From Flectonema sp. DT1601 (Eukaryota > Euglenozoa > Diplonemea > Diplonemida > Diplonemidae): a stretch of 64,000 bases of DNA. The notes beneath the pieces were generated by a model. It searched no databases. It saw nothing but the letters and a program-made list of their open reading frames with translations, and was not told the DNA's origin. Made by a program: the position numbers and the translations under genes. Shown here one piece after another: positions 9,985-21,783 of this stretch (position 1 is its first letter; each line of letters begins with the position of its first letter). The DNA lies in contig OZ025801.1 in assembly GCA_964019425.1 (NCBI GenBank), positions 806,001 through 870,000 on the forward strand, read 5' to 3'.

Positions 9985-10165
9985 TGGGGATGGTCTGATT
10001 GTTGATTGACTGATGGGCCGATATAGATTGGACACAGATCGAGAGTTTTTGAGAGATCTTAGATGAAAGTCCGCACCTTTCAGGCCATCCCCAAAAAGCA
10101 CATAGCAGCTACAGCTATGTCAATTCAAATTGCGACGAGCTGCAACTTCGACATGAAGTTTTTCG
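9985..10165 (+). other. Structured LINE 3' region (three hairpins)
   Basis: Positions 9985-9998 pair with 10080-10093 through 14 consecutive pairs (one G-U), enclosing 81 nt. A second hairpin pairs 10100-10106 with 10114-10120 (ACATAGC/GCTATGT). A third pairs AACTTC with GAAGTT around 10147-10163. Such folds are a plausible recognition site for the element's own RT. The exact end of the element is unknown. Confidence 0.55.
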
Positions 10166-10711
10166 TTATTGTTCTTACCTTCTCCACATATTTACATATG
10201 TGATAAGTATAAGTCATATCTTACGATTGACAATTCCTCCCCATAAATAAATTTCTTTTTATTATTTTATTTTACACCTGCCTTACTAACTTGGGGAGAA
10301 AGAAAGGATGAACAATGGGCCTCTTATGAGGTGGGCAATTGCCCTGGACCCACATTAAATGTACGCGTGTTTTGCGTCAGCCCGTTGCTGTAGAAAAAGA
10401 AGAGACAGTTTCAGGTAGTAATGAAAAAAAAAAAAAAAAAAAAAAATAAAACCGGGTTTTTCTTAATTTCTCCTTTGTTTCCTTTCCTTGGAAAAATACA
10501 AAAAAAACTCTAATCAAGACATTTTCCCTTTTTTTCCTGTTAGTCTCCTTCCGGACTTGGCTTGCCCTCCTGAAGTCCGTAGTTATGAACATGAGTTCAT
10601 GTTTCTTTATAGCACCTCGCAAATTATATTCGTCCTTTCTACATATCAGCTTCGCGTGTATTTTGTGTTTCTCATATTGCTTTTCCATCTTGCAGGCTGG
10701 GAGGCCAAACT
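10166..10711. other. LINE 3' flank and leader of the giant reductase gene
   Basis: No coding region is supported. It contains the 12-bp palindrome GGGCAATTGCCC (10333-10344), a 23-nt A-run (10424-10446), a T-rich stretch and the acceptor CCATCTTGCAG ending at 10695, 16 nt before the next ATG. Confidence 0.5.
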
Positions 10712-13700
10712 ATGAAATTCCCATTCCTGTTCACATTCATTTTCTTGGCTGTGAATGGGAATGTGGTTATACCAAAGCAATCTGGTTGGTATCGAGGCAG
10801 GGCATGCACATTTTATGAGTTTGAAGATGTGGAGTTGAATCCCACTGCTGAACCACCTGTAATGTATTCAATAGTAAGAGAGGATGAATGGGGTGATAAA
10901 GTTCGTATATTAGGGCAGGATGACATTATTGATAGAGGGAACACTACTAATTACACTGGTGTGTGGAAACACATGTATGTAATCACAGAAATACCACCCA
11001 CGACTATGTATTCCAGCAGTTCGGTGTTGTTGGCAGCCGCGCAACAAGAGGGTTGGAGTGTTGTGGCATCAGGGAGCTTCTTGTACTGTCCATTAGTCGC
11101 AGCTGATGTCTCGGTGGAGGACGGGGCCCTTCAAAAAAAGAGGATCTTACTCGAAGGAAACACTGTGTACTGTATCAACGCTGGAACACTGTTACAATAC
11201 CCGTCAACTAACTCGATAACATGGCAGCTGCGTAAGCTGCCGACAAGTACCGAGGTCGTAGGAAACGCGTTGTTTGATATCCGCCCTAGCGAATCCGGTT
11301 TTACGCCTTTGTTTATAAGAAATATAGCTCACGTCCCCCCCACATATCAAGATCAAAGTGTGAAATCATTCAATCAGCTGAGTACTATATCGTATCAAGA
11401 ATCAAGTTCTAATATTATTAAATCTATTTATTTACAAGTATCTGACCCTTGGTGGCAACAGCGCTCTCAATGGGCTCATCAACTGACACTTAATTCAGAA
11501 CAAGGAATTGATTTATACTACAGCGTGTTACCGACATTAGATTTTATTCGGGTACGTATTGAAACTCGTTTTGGGTCAGGATACATTGCAATCGGTTTTG
11601 GAGGAAGTGACACTACTAGTGATGATGGTGAATTTGTAGTTGCTTACCTTACGCGTCAGAGAGTTGTGTGTGTTACTTATTTATATCGTAGGAATAATGT
11701 CTTTATCGCATCTCCTGATAATGACAACCTACTCGGAGTTACAGACCTCACGGTTGAGACTACTGCTGCTGGTAGGATTGTTGTTGTTTTTACGAGAAAA
11801 GTTACAGGAGTGACAATCGATTCACAAGGGACATCACGACCACAAACAAGTATTATTCTAAATAGGTTTAATAAAGTATTTTGGGGAGTACGTTCTGGTA
11901 GTCCTCTTTCCCAATGTACAACATCTGTTACTGACTTAATAGAGCACGTGTCTGCGCCTAGGGTTTGGGGTGTTGGTCAAGTCTGGTGGACGTCTTCGTC
12001 AGTCATTCCTGCAGTAACAAATCAACCTATCACTGCACCACCACCAGGATTGATTACACCTTCTCCATTACTTTCTCGTGCAACAAATTCACCACCGTCA
12101 GTTCCTTCTGATAGAATAGCAGGGTCTGTTGACTTCGATTCAAAACTATCTTTATCATGGCGAGCTCTGGAATCATCCGTTGAGTTTACATTAAAATATA
12201 AAGGAAATCTTCGAAATGAGAATAAATGGGTGGGTATTGGATTTGGAGGTCAATTCACAGTAGCTGACATAATAACTACCTGGGTTACGGAAAATGGTGA
12301 GGTCGTTGTTGAAGATAGAAAAGGTCTACCTCAGTACCTACCTCCACCACTTGATCCCCAGCAGGATGTAACACTTATTGCTCAAGATAGTTCAATAAAT
12401 AATGATTTGTCGACGATTGTATTCGTTCGACAGTTAGATACTGGTGATGATAGAGTTACATTTCAAAGTCCTAATAGAACGGAATTAGTTGGAGTAATTC
12501 TTCAAAAACAATCAGGTTGGTTTCAAGGTCAACGTGTTGATTATTATGACTTACCGACGTCAACATCTGATTCAGTGTTAGGAGTGATTTATTTATTTCT
12601 AAGAGCAAACGGAAGTTCAATTCCGGGTCAGCTACCTCTAGTGGATAGCGTTCCTGGGCAGTCATCTTATTCATCAGTGAGATCAGTCACTCAGGTTACT
12701 GTACCAACATCGTATGTTGGACCAACTTTTACTTGGATTCACACAATACCTGAAGATTGGCTTTCTACAACTACTACCATAATAAACTGTCCTGTTGTGC
12801 ATGCGAATACCCGTTTGCAGACTACAGCTGATTCGATGAGATTTATCTTAACTGAGCTTCTTTATAGAGGTGAGAGTGAATATTGTATAAACTTTACACA
12901 AACAGAACTAGCAGTGGGAACAACCCTATCAACTCTTAGCTATCCGAGAGTGTTTAATACCATTACGAGTCCAGTTGAGGGTACCATTTGGTCAACAGAC
13001 AATACGACGAGCTCAACTGCTGTTGATATTGGAATGTACAGACAAGTGTTATGGAATGAGTCTCAGTACACAAACATTGTTGTATCATCTGTAACTAGGT
13101 ATGATCAATTACCAGAAGCTGTAAGAGGAATCACTTCAGTTGATGGTGTTCAACCAATTGTCAATAGGTTTATAACTAATGTACATCCTCCAGCAGCACT
13201 TCCTGATACTCCTGTTCCAACTGAGGTCAGTACACATAACAATCAAATGATTCTAAATAACGCAACTGGTCAGATTGTTGTACTCAGATGGACTATTGAT
13301 GACTCTGCTGGTGTTATTCACATAGAAGTTGAATCTGATGTAGTCAGAACTGATCAACATTTTGGATATGTTTCAATTGGTATGTATTTATGTGTTGATC
13401 CTGTCAGTCATGAAGATTCTGAAGTTTTTCAACAAGTTCTTCGTCAAGTTAATCAAGTACAGTGAGTCAGTCGCTCAGTATTGGTGTTGGCAAACCTTAC
13501 AACTTTGGGGCTTCTCCTCCAATATGGAAATATCTTATAAAAAAAAAAAAAAACAGGATTCAGTGGTGTCGAGTACACGATGATGTCCCACACAGATATA
13601 GTTGTTGGGTATCTCGATAATGGAGTCTCATGTGTTCAGGTACTTCGATCAGATAGTACTCAAGGAGCTCCGTCAGGAACTCCAACACTAACAGTGAGTA

Positions 13701-16700
13701 ACACAAGAGTTGAATTTGTGAATAATAGATTAAAAATGTCATTCACAAGAGGTCTTCAAAGTAATGCCAGCATCGAAGGCCACATCCCAGTAGACACACT
13801 AAAAGCATCGCGAATATTATACGCTACTAGTAATAATAAAGTACCTGATGGAATATGTGGGACACCAACACTAAGTCAGTCAGTTGATCATCACAGTAAT
13901 CCTCATGGGGATAGAGTTATTTATTGGAGATTGTTAGACGGGTCGTCGGTTCGTGTCGGAGTTCCCTCGACGGTTCCTTCATCAGGATTACCATTTCGAC
14001 TTGATGTACCCATTACGTACTCTCTTCAAACTGGTTACTTTACTGGAAGTGAAGTTGAATACTATATTATTGATAATAACCTTCAAGGAACTGATACATC
14101 TGTTCAGTATCAATATGTTTATGATATTTGGTGGCCAGAAAATAGATTCGCAATAGTAGATGTAGTCCCAGGACTTCCGGGTTACAGTGATTTGATGAAA
14201 GTTAAAAGGGTGAGAGTTGATAACTTCCCGGGTAATATAACATCTCTTCAACAACTTAATAGTATAGCTACTGTTTTTATGGAGGACACAGATGAGTATT
14301 GGAATTGTCCAGTTGTTTCAAGTGAAGCGACATTCGAAACCTCGACCACGACACCGACTCAACCAACGCTTAGAGATCTGTGGTATAAAGATCAATTACT
14401 GAAATGTGCATATTTCGGAAAAAGTTCAGGAGTAGGTGTGAACTCAATTTATGAAGTTTGGAGGAGAAGTAGTGTCAGTGGTTCTCTCAACACCGTTAGA
14501 GATTCACAGAATATTTCGGTCTTAACAACAGTTCCGACTTCACTCAGTTACAGTAGTTTTAATTGGCTTCAGATTACTGTTGTTGCGGAATCAGCAACAA
14601 CCGTGTTTTCACACCCTGATTTGATATCCGTCAGCATTGCAACATACACACCGTCTCCACCTAAGATCATAAACACGCCAATAACGTATGTTGATGCTGG
14701 TTCTCCTACTACTCTAACGCCTCAAGTAATTCCAATAAATCAAGGGTATCTAGCTAATCGTATTGTGTACTATGCAGATTTCGGAAGATCTCCAACAGTT
14801 TTGGGTTCGCTGTTAACTTCAGAGATGCTTGTTTTTCGTAGGCAAAGCGACGCATCGTATTGGTCAACAGAACTTCAAAATAACATCGTTTCACATGTTC
14901 CAGGTATGACAGAGTATTCAGGATTGTGGGAGATTATTATAATAAATGTTCCAGACGATCAGACGACAGCAGGAAAGATGATAACCAACATTACAAGTGC
15001 TGGCTTGATACCATCAGAATGGACAAGAACAACTACTAACATACTAATTGACTGTCCTATTACACATAAAGACACTATACTCGGTGATTATCCAGATTCT
15101 GGTGCAGCAGCAGGTTTTCAACAGTTAGAATTATACTATGAGAGTGGTACCTCTTATTGTATGTTTGTGAATCAGAATTTGAGATCAGCTGCTGACGAAC
15201 CTGTCGTCGAACAGGTTTACGTGTCCAGTACCAACTCTAATCCAGTTTTTACAAGTTGGCCTGGAAATTCACCATCACATGTTGTCCCTCAGAACTACCT
15301 CGGTGTTGCTGGAGTCACGCATACGTCAGCTGCAGCTGTAACCGAGTTTACTACAACTTTTACCGTGTCGTTGTTTGCTTATAATTGGCCAATTGTTGCT
15401 GTTAAAGAAAACACCGTCGCTAGTGAAAATCGTGTTCACATGACTGCAGTTGAGCAGCAAGGATTTTATAAGGGAAAATCAGTTGGCTATTGGCCGATAA
15501 CAAACTCTACTTCAAAACTTGTACCGAAGACACTTCAGAATATACGAATTGTGAGAAGTGATGAGACTACGAGAGTTGAGTCAGAAGCTGTGGCAACATC
15601 TGGTGTTTACATATTCCGATATGGAGGTGTGTTGTTAGGTCAGATTGACCCTGTTTTTGAAAGTGTTCCATCCTCTCTCCGAATAAGAAACAGTGACTGG
15701 ACTGGATACAGTGACTTGAAACACGTTAATGTTGTCGACATTCCTGTGACTGACACTATTTCACAAACTACTTCTGTTTCTGAAATATTCGCAAAAGTCG
15801 TATCAAGCGGATGGAGAATCACAACACTAAATAACATTTATTACAACTACCCAATCTGTACCAGAGATTCTGTCCCACCTCCTGGAGGGAGTGGTTCATC
15901 ATCTGGTGTTGTAAGTCAGGGTTGGTATGATAGCAATCCAATCCATTTTATGAATATAAATGAACAAGGAAATAATATCATAGCAAAGGCTTACCTTGTT
16001 GACTCTGGTAAGATAGTATTTCCTAAACTACCTGAAGATCCAGCTTACACAGCATTTCATACTGTTTGGAGAGTGCCTGGTGCTTCTGATACCTTTGATC
16101 CTGATAGAGATTTAGGTGGAGCTTTAGATGCGTATCCAGTTTCTGGTGATGTTCATAATTTTCCAATATTATTAGCACCGTCTGCGTCAAGACAAGAAAA
16201 TGAAGTTGATTTACAAAAAGTTTATGAACCACAAACTGGATGGTCTAACGGCAATAGAGTAACTTACTACAAGTTCTACAACACCCCATCTGCTATACCT
16301 ACTGGTGAAGTGAATGTTAGATCCATGAAGAGATATGTTCTTAGATACGGTTCTTCATACACATCTGAAGAAGCTCAGTCTAGTAGTATCATGGCGAGGA
16401 ATCCAGGTCAAGATGGATATTCTGACTTGAGTGAAATTATAGTAGTAAATGTAGACACTGGTGAGAATGTTACATTCCCAATTCAGTCTGTTACAAATTT
16501 ATTATTAGCAATGGAGCAGCACTCATGGAGTGTGGTCTCTTCAGGTATTGATATGCTCATACCAGCAGTTCATATAAATTCACTTTTATCAGAAGAAAGT
16601 GATCGAATTTTATATCCAAAAGCTGTATCTTATAAAGATGGTAGAACCGTATCAGTTCTTGACTTCAGCAGGCTGTGGCAAGATAGGTCTGCAACTCTCC

Positions 16701-19700
16701 GCACTCCTCTCTCTGTTGCGAGAGTTATTAATTTAAGTTCGAAGGAATCTTTGATATTTAATACGGTAGACAGTTTTCCTGCTGCAAGGACATGTCAAGA
16801 AAAGATTTATATTGCGCAGACAACTGATCATCCAATAAAGGTTGTTAATCAATCATGGGAGAGTTGCACATCATTCACAACAGAAGCGACATGTCCAACT
16901 CAGTATGGATGTGTTTGGAGTACTTCGTGTGATGATCCTAATGTTGTGTATGGTTGTCCTATTTTATCTGTTAAAAGTAATTCAATAGAGAGTTTACCAT
17001 TGCTACAGTTAACGCGTTCATCAGGATGGTTTGATGGACGTCTTCTAATGTATTATGTAAGTCCTAATGCAGTGTCTGGAAACATAACAACTGCTATTAC
17101 AAACATTGTATACATCTTTGTGAGGTCTGATGGGTCGACTATTACTTCTATGCCTCCAGTGTTTGAACTGATGCCAACTTCAATGATGTATAGTGACATT
17201 CACGTTGAACATTTTATTACGATTCCAGACGGTTATACTTCTGGTGCTATTCGAAGTTCTGCTGATGCTGAGTTCGTAGTAACGTCAAAGAGTTGGAACA
17301 GAACGATAGGAACAGTCAACAGAAATTGGTGGCTAATCCATCCTGACACTAAAGTTGAAGATCGAGATTCAGGAGTTATCGGAAAGCACACCGCATACAG
17401 TGAAGGTTTACTGCTAAGGTATCTTGATTTTGGTGTCATCGGAACACTTGACCACACAGAGAAGTTTATGTTATTTGAAAACGGAAACTACATAACCAAC
17501 AATGACATATTTACAACAGCAGCTCTCTTCACAGCACCATCATCACCAGTCTATACAAGTTTAGTATGGGAAGTTTCAGTACTTGTTGAAGCAGGTTATA
17601 AAGCCAACACATACACATCAGTTAGACAATTAAGTGGAACAGCTGATTATGGAAGTAGGTCGCGTATTAGTAACAATCCAGTTATATCAATTAACGCTCC
17701 TATTAGTATGGATGCTGCTGATGATCTTCCCTTGTCTCTTGATGGTAGTGAGTCATTCTTATGGGCATATGGAGATATTAACACAGTCACAAAACAACTT
17801 GATAGATGTGTTGATCGACAGAGAGGTGCTGTTGCGCTTCAGTTGGTTCAGACAGGTGTGACTTTAGCGCCGATGAATGCGACAACAATGTCGAATGTGT
17901 GTACTGTGTTTAATGCTGACTTTGAGATGTGTTGGGAAATTAATATCCGACCTGGTACAACACCAGTCCTTGAGATGACTGCGAGTTTTATTATGAAAGT
18001 TTCAAAGTGGGTTTCTGTTGCAATCTCTAACTCACCTTCAATGGAGTATTCTGACGTGTGGTTGGGATACGCTGATTCCAGAACATCACAGATTCAAGAC
18101 AGATATAACGCTGCTGGGCACTCAGCTAACCCACCGTTTGACTTGTCATTTGGAGGTAGATCTAACTTAGAGTTAGTGGGAGCATTACCGAATACCTTTC
18201 ATGATAGATTTAATATAACCTTCAAGAGACTATTGGACACTTCAGATACTGTTTCAGACATTACTATTACTGATCGTGAGTTTTGGATATCTTGGGCTGT
18301 TGGACCTTGGAATGATGGCCCATTCGTCCACACTGACACCGGCATGTCAAAAATCAACTTCATAACAGGAACTGTCAACCATTCAGCTTCCAGTGATACC
18401 CTTGACACTTGGTGGGTTACTTTTACTATTCTGACTTTTATCTTAACAATCTTCTCTGCTCTCTATCTTACTCGCTGTTCTTCAAAGAATCATATTTTAC
18501 ACGTTTCAGCTGCTTGTTGGGTATGTAAATCATTTTATTATTCGTTGAGAGTAGGTGGGTAATCCCAACACGTGTCGAATAAAAAATAAATAAACGGACA
18601 AAAACAGGGTTCTCCATGCTGCTACTTAACTCTAGCACAGGTTGCAATTATAGTAATTTATGTTTCTCTGCTTTCTGTTTGGATTATTATGTACGCAGAG
18701 CAGTACAGGAGGGTATGTGTTTATTTTATATAATTGGAATTACATTATCACTGTCACGACTATGACAAGAACCCAAACACAACCAACAGGCTAATTTAAA
18801 AGCACCAATTGTACGAGGTCTTGGAGCAGGTGCTCTACTGTGCTTCTCATTAGTTTTAATACCAGTTACGAGATCGAGCATAATACTTCGTTTCTTTGGG
18901 ATGACAAAAGAAAGAGCTTTGAAATGGCACAGATGGAATTCAACAGTTTTACTACTGTTGGTATTCAGTCACGGTTTTGGAATGGTAGTAACATATTCTA
19001 ACAAGGCAATCGGTTGGGAAAGTGGTGATGCGAATCGCCAACCTGGACTAGCTGGATTCATCTCCTTCATAGGACTCGTTCTACAAGCCATGCTCGTCAC
19101 TCGTTCTTGTTTTGGTAACGGACTCAAACGTCGTTATAATTGGAAAAAACTACACGCTGCGGTTGGTATTTGGACATTAGCTTGGGCAGTTATTCATCAC
19201 CCTCCACTAATCTGGGGTTTGTTATTTTCATTAATTGATGCGGCCACTGATGTAATGTACCAACTCTACGCCAACTATAAAGCAACTCGTAGAAGTGCTA
19301 TTTATTCTGCTCAAGAAGAGTCTTTTCTCAATGGTGACAAAGTTACGAGTGTTGAGGTTAAGGTTTTATCATCTGACCATGCATTTTGCTATGACAGTTT
19401 TTCATTATCTCGTTTATCACCATTGCAGTATGTTCAAGTTCGATTCCCTGCTGTGTCTGGAGCTTGGAAATCAATCTCGCTTAGCTCACGTCCTATTCAT
19501 ATTGAAGATGATCAATCTGGTCCTTTTAAAGGACTTCCAACAACAACATTCACAATTCATATTCATTCTCATGAGGCGGTGACACAGTCTTGGGCTTATG
19601 CTGCTCATCAATTGGTTGAAGCAAGAAAGTTGACGTCTATTCAGGTATTGGGACCTCATGGAAAACCATCTTTAGAGCTTCGTAATTACGAGCACGTCAT

Positions 19701-20373
19701 TCTTATTGGGGGTGGTCTGGGAGCAGCAAGTTTAGTTTCTGTTATTGAATACTATTTAGATGCGAAGTGGGGAAGACAACAACCAACAGGTCCAAGTAGA
19801 ACAAAACTAATAACTCTGATCTGGTCAGCAAAAGACAGAAGAATGTTTAATTTATTCTGCGGAGAAGATCGAGGAGCCATTAGAATGGCTCTTGATGTTG
19901 ACCACGACGGTCCGACAATGAATTTAAATTTTGTGTTTAGATTGTTTTTGCATGAGACTCATGGTAATGCGAACCCTCTCAGATCAACTGATAAACGCAA
20001 CGACATCTCAGATTTAAATGCACCGTCTACTTCAATGCCTGTAGACCAACTACAAGAACGAGTGGATGGTAAAGCTCAAGCTCTTGGTCTTGGTAGAATC
20101 CCACTAATCCATTCTGGACGACCTAATCTTTTTCAAGGTCGAAACGTATCAGATCACGTAAACGTTTTTGACGATTTAGCTGCTGAAAATGAAATGGGAA
20201 ATCGAGGACTTCGTGGGCTCAGTGGCAGAATCTCAAACGCTGCGGTAGTAGTATGCGGTCCAGAATCTATGAGGACAGACGTCCAGAGATCTATTCACAA
20301 TCATAATATTGTGTCAGGTGGTGGTTTAACCTTTCACCTACACACTGAAGATTGGAAAACAAACGCTCTGTAA
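10712..20373 (+). CDS. Giant DOMON-repeat ferric reductase/NOX-like membrane protein
   Basis: Exons are 10712-13379, 13557-18520, 18608-18712 and 18790-20373; all junctions keep frame with GTATGT donors and CAG acceptors, giving about 3,106 residues. A signal peptide (MKFPFLFTFIFLAVNG) starts the protein. DOMON-like domains lie near residues 265-395, 473-600, 850-990 (split by intron 1) and 2346-2500. Between them a module recurs at least seven times, with G(W/Y/F)xxG...YY, a PGxxGYSDL box and a closing NCPVV-like box. A Cys-rich PSI-like patch lies near nt 16855-16960. After a TM helix (nt 18411-18480) come further helices with the paired haem histidines H-x13-H twice (nt 18926-18970 and 19152-19200). 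The cytosolic part has LGPHGKPS, the nucleotide loop IGGGLGAAS and VVCGPESM. It should pass electrons from NAD(P)H through FAD and two haems to the outer face, where DOMON domains may bind haem or sugar. Confidence 0.85.
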
Positions 20374-20852
20374 TTACCATCCTTATTTGTTATGTTATAA
20401 GTTTAGTCACTGACCTACTTACTTACTTTCATTAGAAAAAAAAAAAAAAAAAAAAAAAAAGTAGAAATTTTTTTTTTTAAAAAAAAATAATAGATTTAAC
20501 TGACCCCTCTTTTTTGCGGTTTTTTATTTTTTGTTTTCTTTGCTTACTGTTTGAAAAACACTTGGTATTTTAGATTTAAAAAAAAAAAAAAAAACTCACA
20601 CATAAACTTTTTATGACGTAACTTCAATTTGATGTGTTTTACTGATTCTTAGATTCTAAACGACCTCTCTTTTGTTAGAGAAACAGCAATCTAACCATCT
20701 TTTATAGACTTTAAAAAAAAAAAAAAAAAAAAAGATAGGAAAAAATTGCAAAACACCTTTTTTTTTAAAAAAAAAATTAAAAAAAAATCGTTAATTATCT
20801 CTTCTCTAGGTGACAAATAGTACAAAAAAAAAAAAAAAAAAGGAAAAGGAAA
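20374..20852. other. Intergenic, homopolymer-rich
   Basis: Several A-runs of 15-24 and T-runs occur (for example 20437-20460). The only signal is the T/C-rich acceptor TCTCTTCTCTAG ending at 20809, 43 nt before the SRP19 start. Confidence 0.5.
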
Positions 20853-21383
20853 ATGCCGAAAGCAGCTGACTTCCCTGACGTGGATAAGAACCAATACCAA
20901 TCGCTATACCCACAGTATATCGATGCTGCACTTACTGTAAGTGGTGGTAGACGAGTAGGTAAGGGGATCGCTTTAGAAAATCCAACATCACTAGAAATGT
21001 ATCAAGTAGCTGACAAGTTGGGTGTTCCAGTAGTTTTTGAACCAGCGAAGTGTTACGCAAGGCAATCAATTGCTAAGAGAGGAAGAGTAAAGTGTCTTAT
21101 AAAAACACCTGCTGACGCTCACCGAATTAAAAAGAGTGAGTTCGATACTGAAGACCGCACTCTAATTGTCCCTGGTATTACTAAGGTATTTCGTTGTGTG
21201 TTTTTTTGATGTGTTGTTTTGTTTCCGAGAAAAAAAAAAAAAAAAAAAAAAAAAAACAACCAGAAAATCCTCCTTCAAAAGATGTGTGAAATTATCCCGA
21301 CCCTCCCTAGCAGACAAAAGAAAGAGGAGTCGGCTTCAATTATAACTACGGGAGGAGACAAGAAAAAGAAGAAGAAGAAGTAG
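20853..21383 (+). CDS. SRP19: Signal recognition particle 19 kDa protein
   Basis: Exons 20853-21185 and 21264-21383, phase 0, donor GTATTT and acceptor AACAACCAG, encode 150 residues. The protein binds helices 6 and 8 of the SRP RNA and prepares it for SRP54, so it acts in co-translational targeting to the ER. Family hallmarks include YPQYIDAALTVSGGRRV near residues 23-40, the K-x-LG-x-P-V segment (DKLGVPVVFEP), the R-x-RV motif around KRGRVKCLIK, and the conserved block following the intron, ILLQKMCEIIPTLPSR. The C-terminus is a Lys run, as is usual. Length fits the family (about 140-160). The start follows a T/C-rich AG acceptor; an upstream ATG is absent. Confidence 0.95.
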
Positions 21384-21783
21384 GTAGTTTTTACCATCAG
21401 TCTTGGTCCAACTACCTGCGCTATCGTAGACCGCAATCGGTTTTGTGTTTTGGTGTAGGGAGGTTGCCAAACACGTAAAAGGAAATCGTTTCCGCGACCC
21501 ATTCTCTGGCTCTAAAACAGACTCAACAACTACAACGATAACTGGGCATCACAGCATTCGCTCACATTGAAGAAACGAGTCTGCGCTTGAGAAGTAAAAT
21601 TATAATTCCAAACAATTTCAGAAGGAGAAATCTTTATTATCGTATTTAACAATTCTCCACAATTAGTGTTTTGGAATCTTTTGTTAGTGTTGTTGGAGAT
21701 GGTCTCTTCTAACGTTTTTATTTTTTTATTTTCCCCCAATTTAATTATTTTTATTTTCCCAACAAGTACAACACATCCAAACA
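21384..21783. other. Intergenic
   Basis: This is the SRP19 3' UTR and the leader of the next gene. No gene is seen. A T/C-rich tract ends in CCCAACAAG at 21766, 18 nt before the ATG, as a candidate trans-splice acceptor. Confidence 0.4.

Larger units (their letters stand above)
4501..10165 (+). mobile_element. Nearly full-length I/ingi-like LINE next to a tRNA gene
   Basis: A non-LTR retrotransposon of about 5.7 kb. In order it holds a tandem 63-bp repeat leader (4501-4626), ORF1 (4633-5997), ORF2 overlapping it by 47 nt (5951-9943), and a structured 3' region with hairpins to about 10165. The combination of AP-like endonuclease, reverse transcriptase, RNase H and a C-terminal CCHC knuckle, together with a 2A-like motif near the ORF2 N-terminus, points to the I superclade; the ingi/L1Tc group of trypanosomes has the same order of parts. 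I saw no target-site duplication. The 3' boundary is uncertain and could lie as far as the 23-nt poly(A) run at 10424-10446. ORF1 is whole and ORF2 has one in-frame stop, so the insertion looks young. Confidence 0.9.

Noticed and set aside
10005-10075. Hammerhead-like core in the LINE 3' region (CTGATGG and GATGAAAG)
   Set aside because: The core differs from CTGANGA and the three stems cannot be drawn around it.
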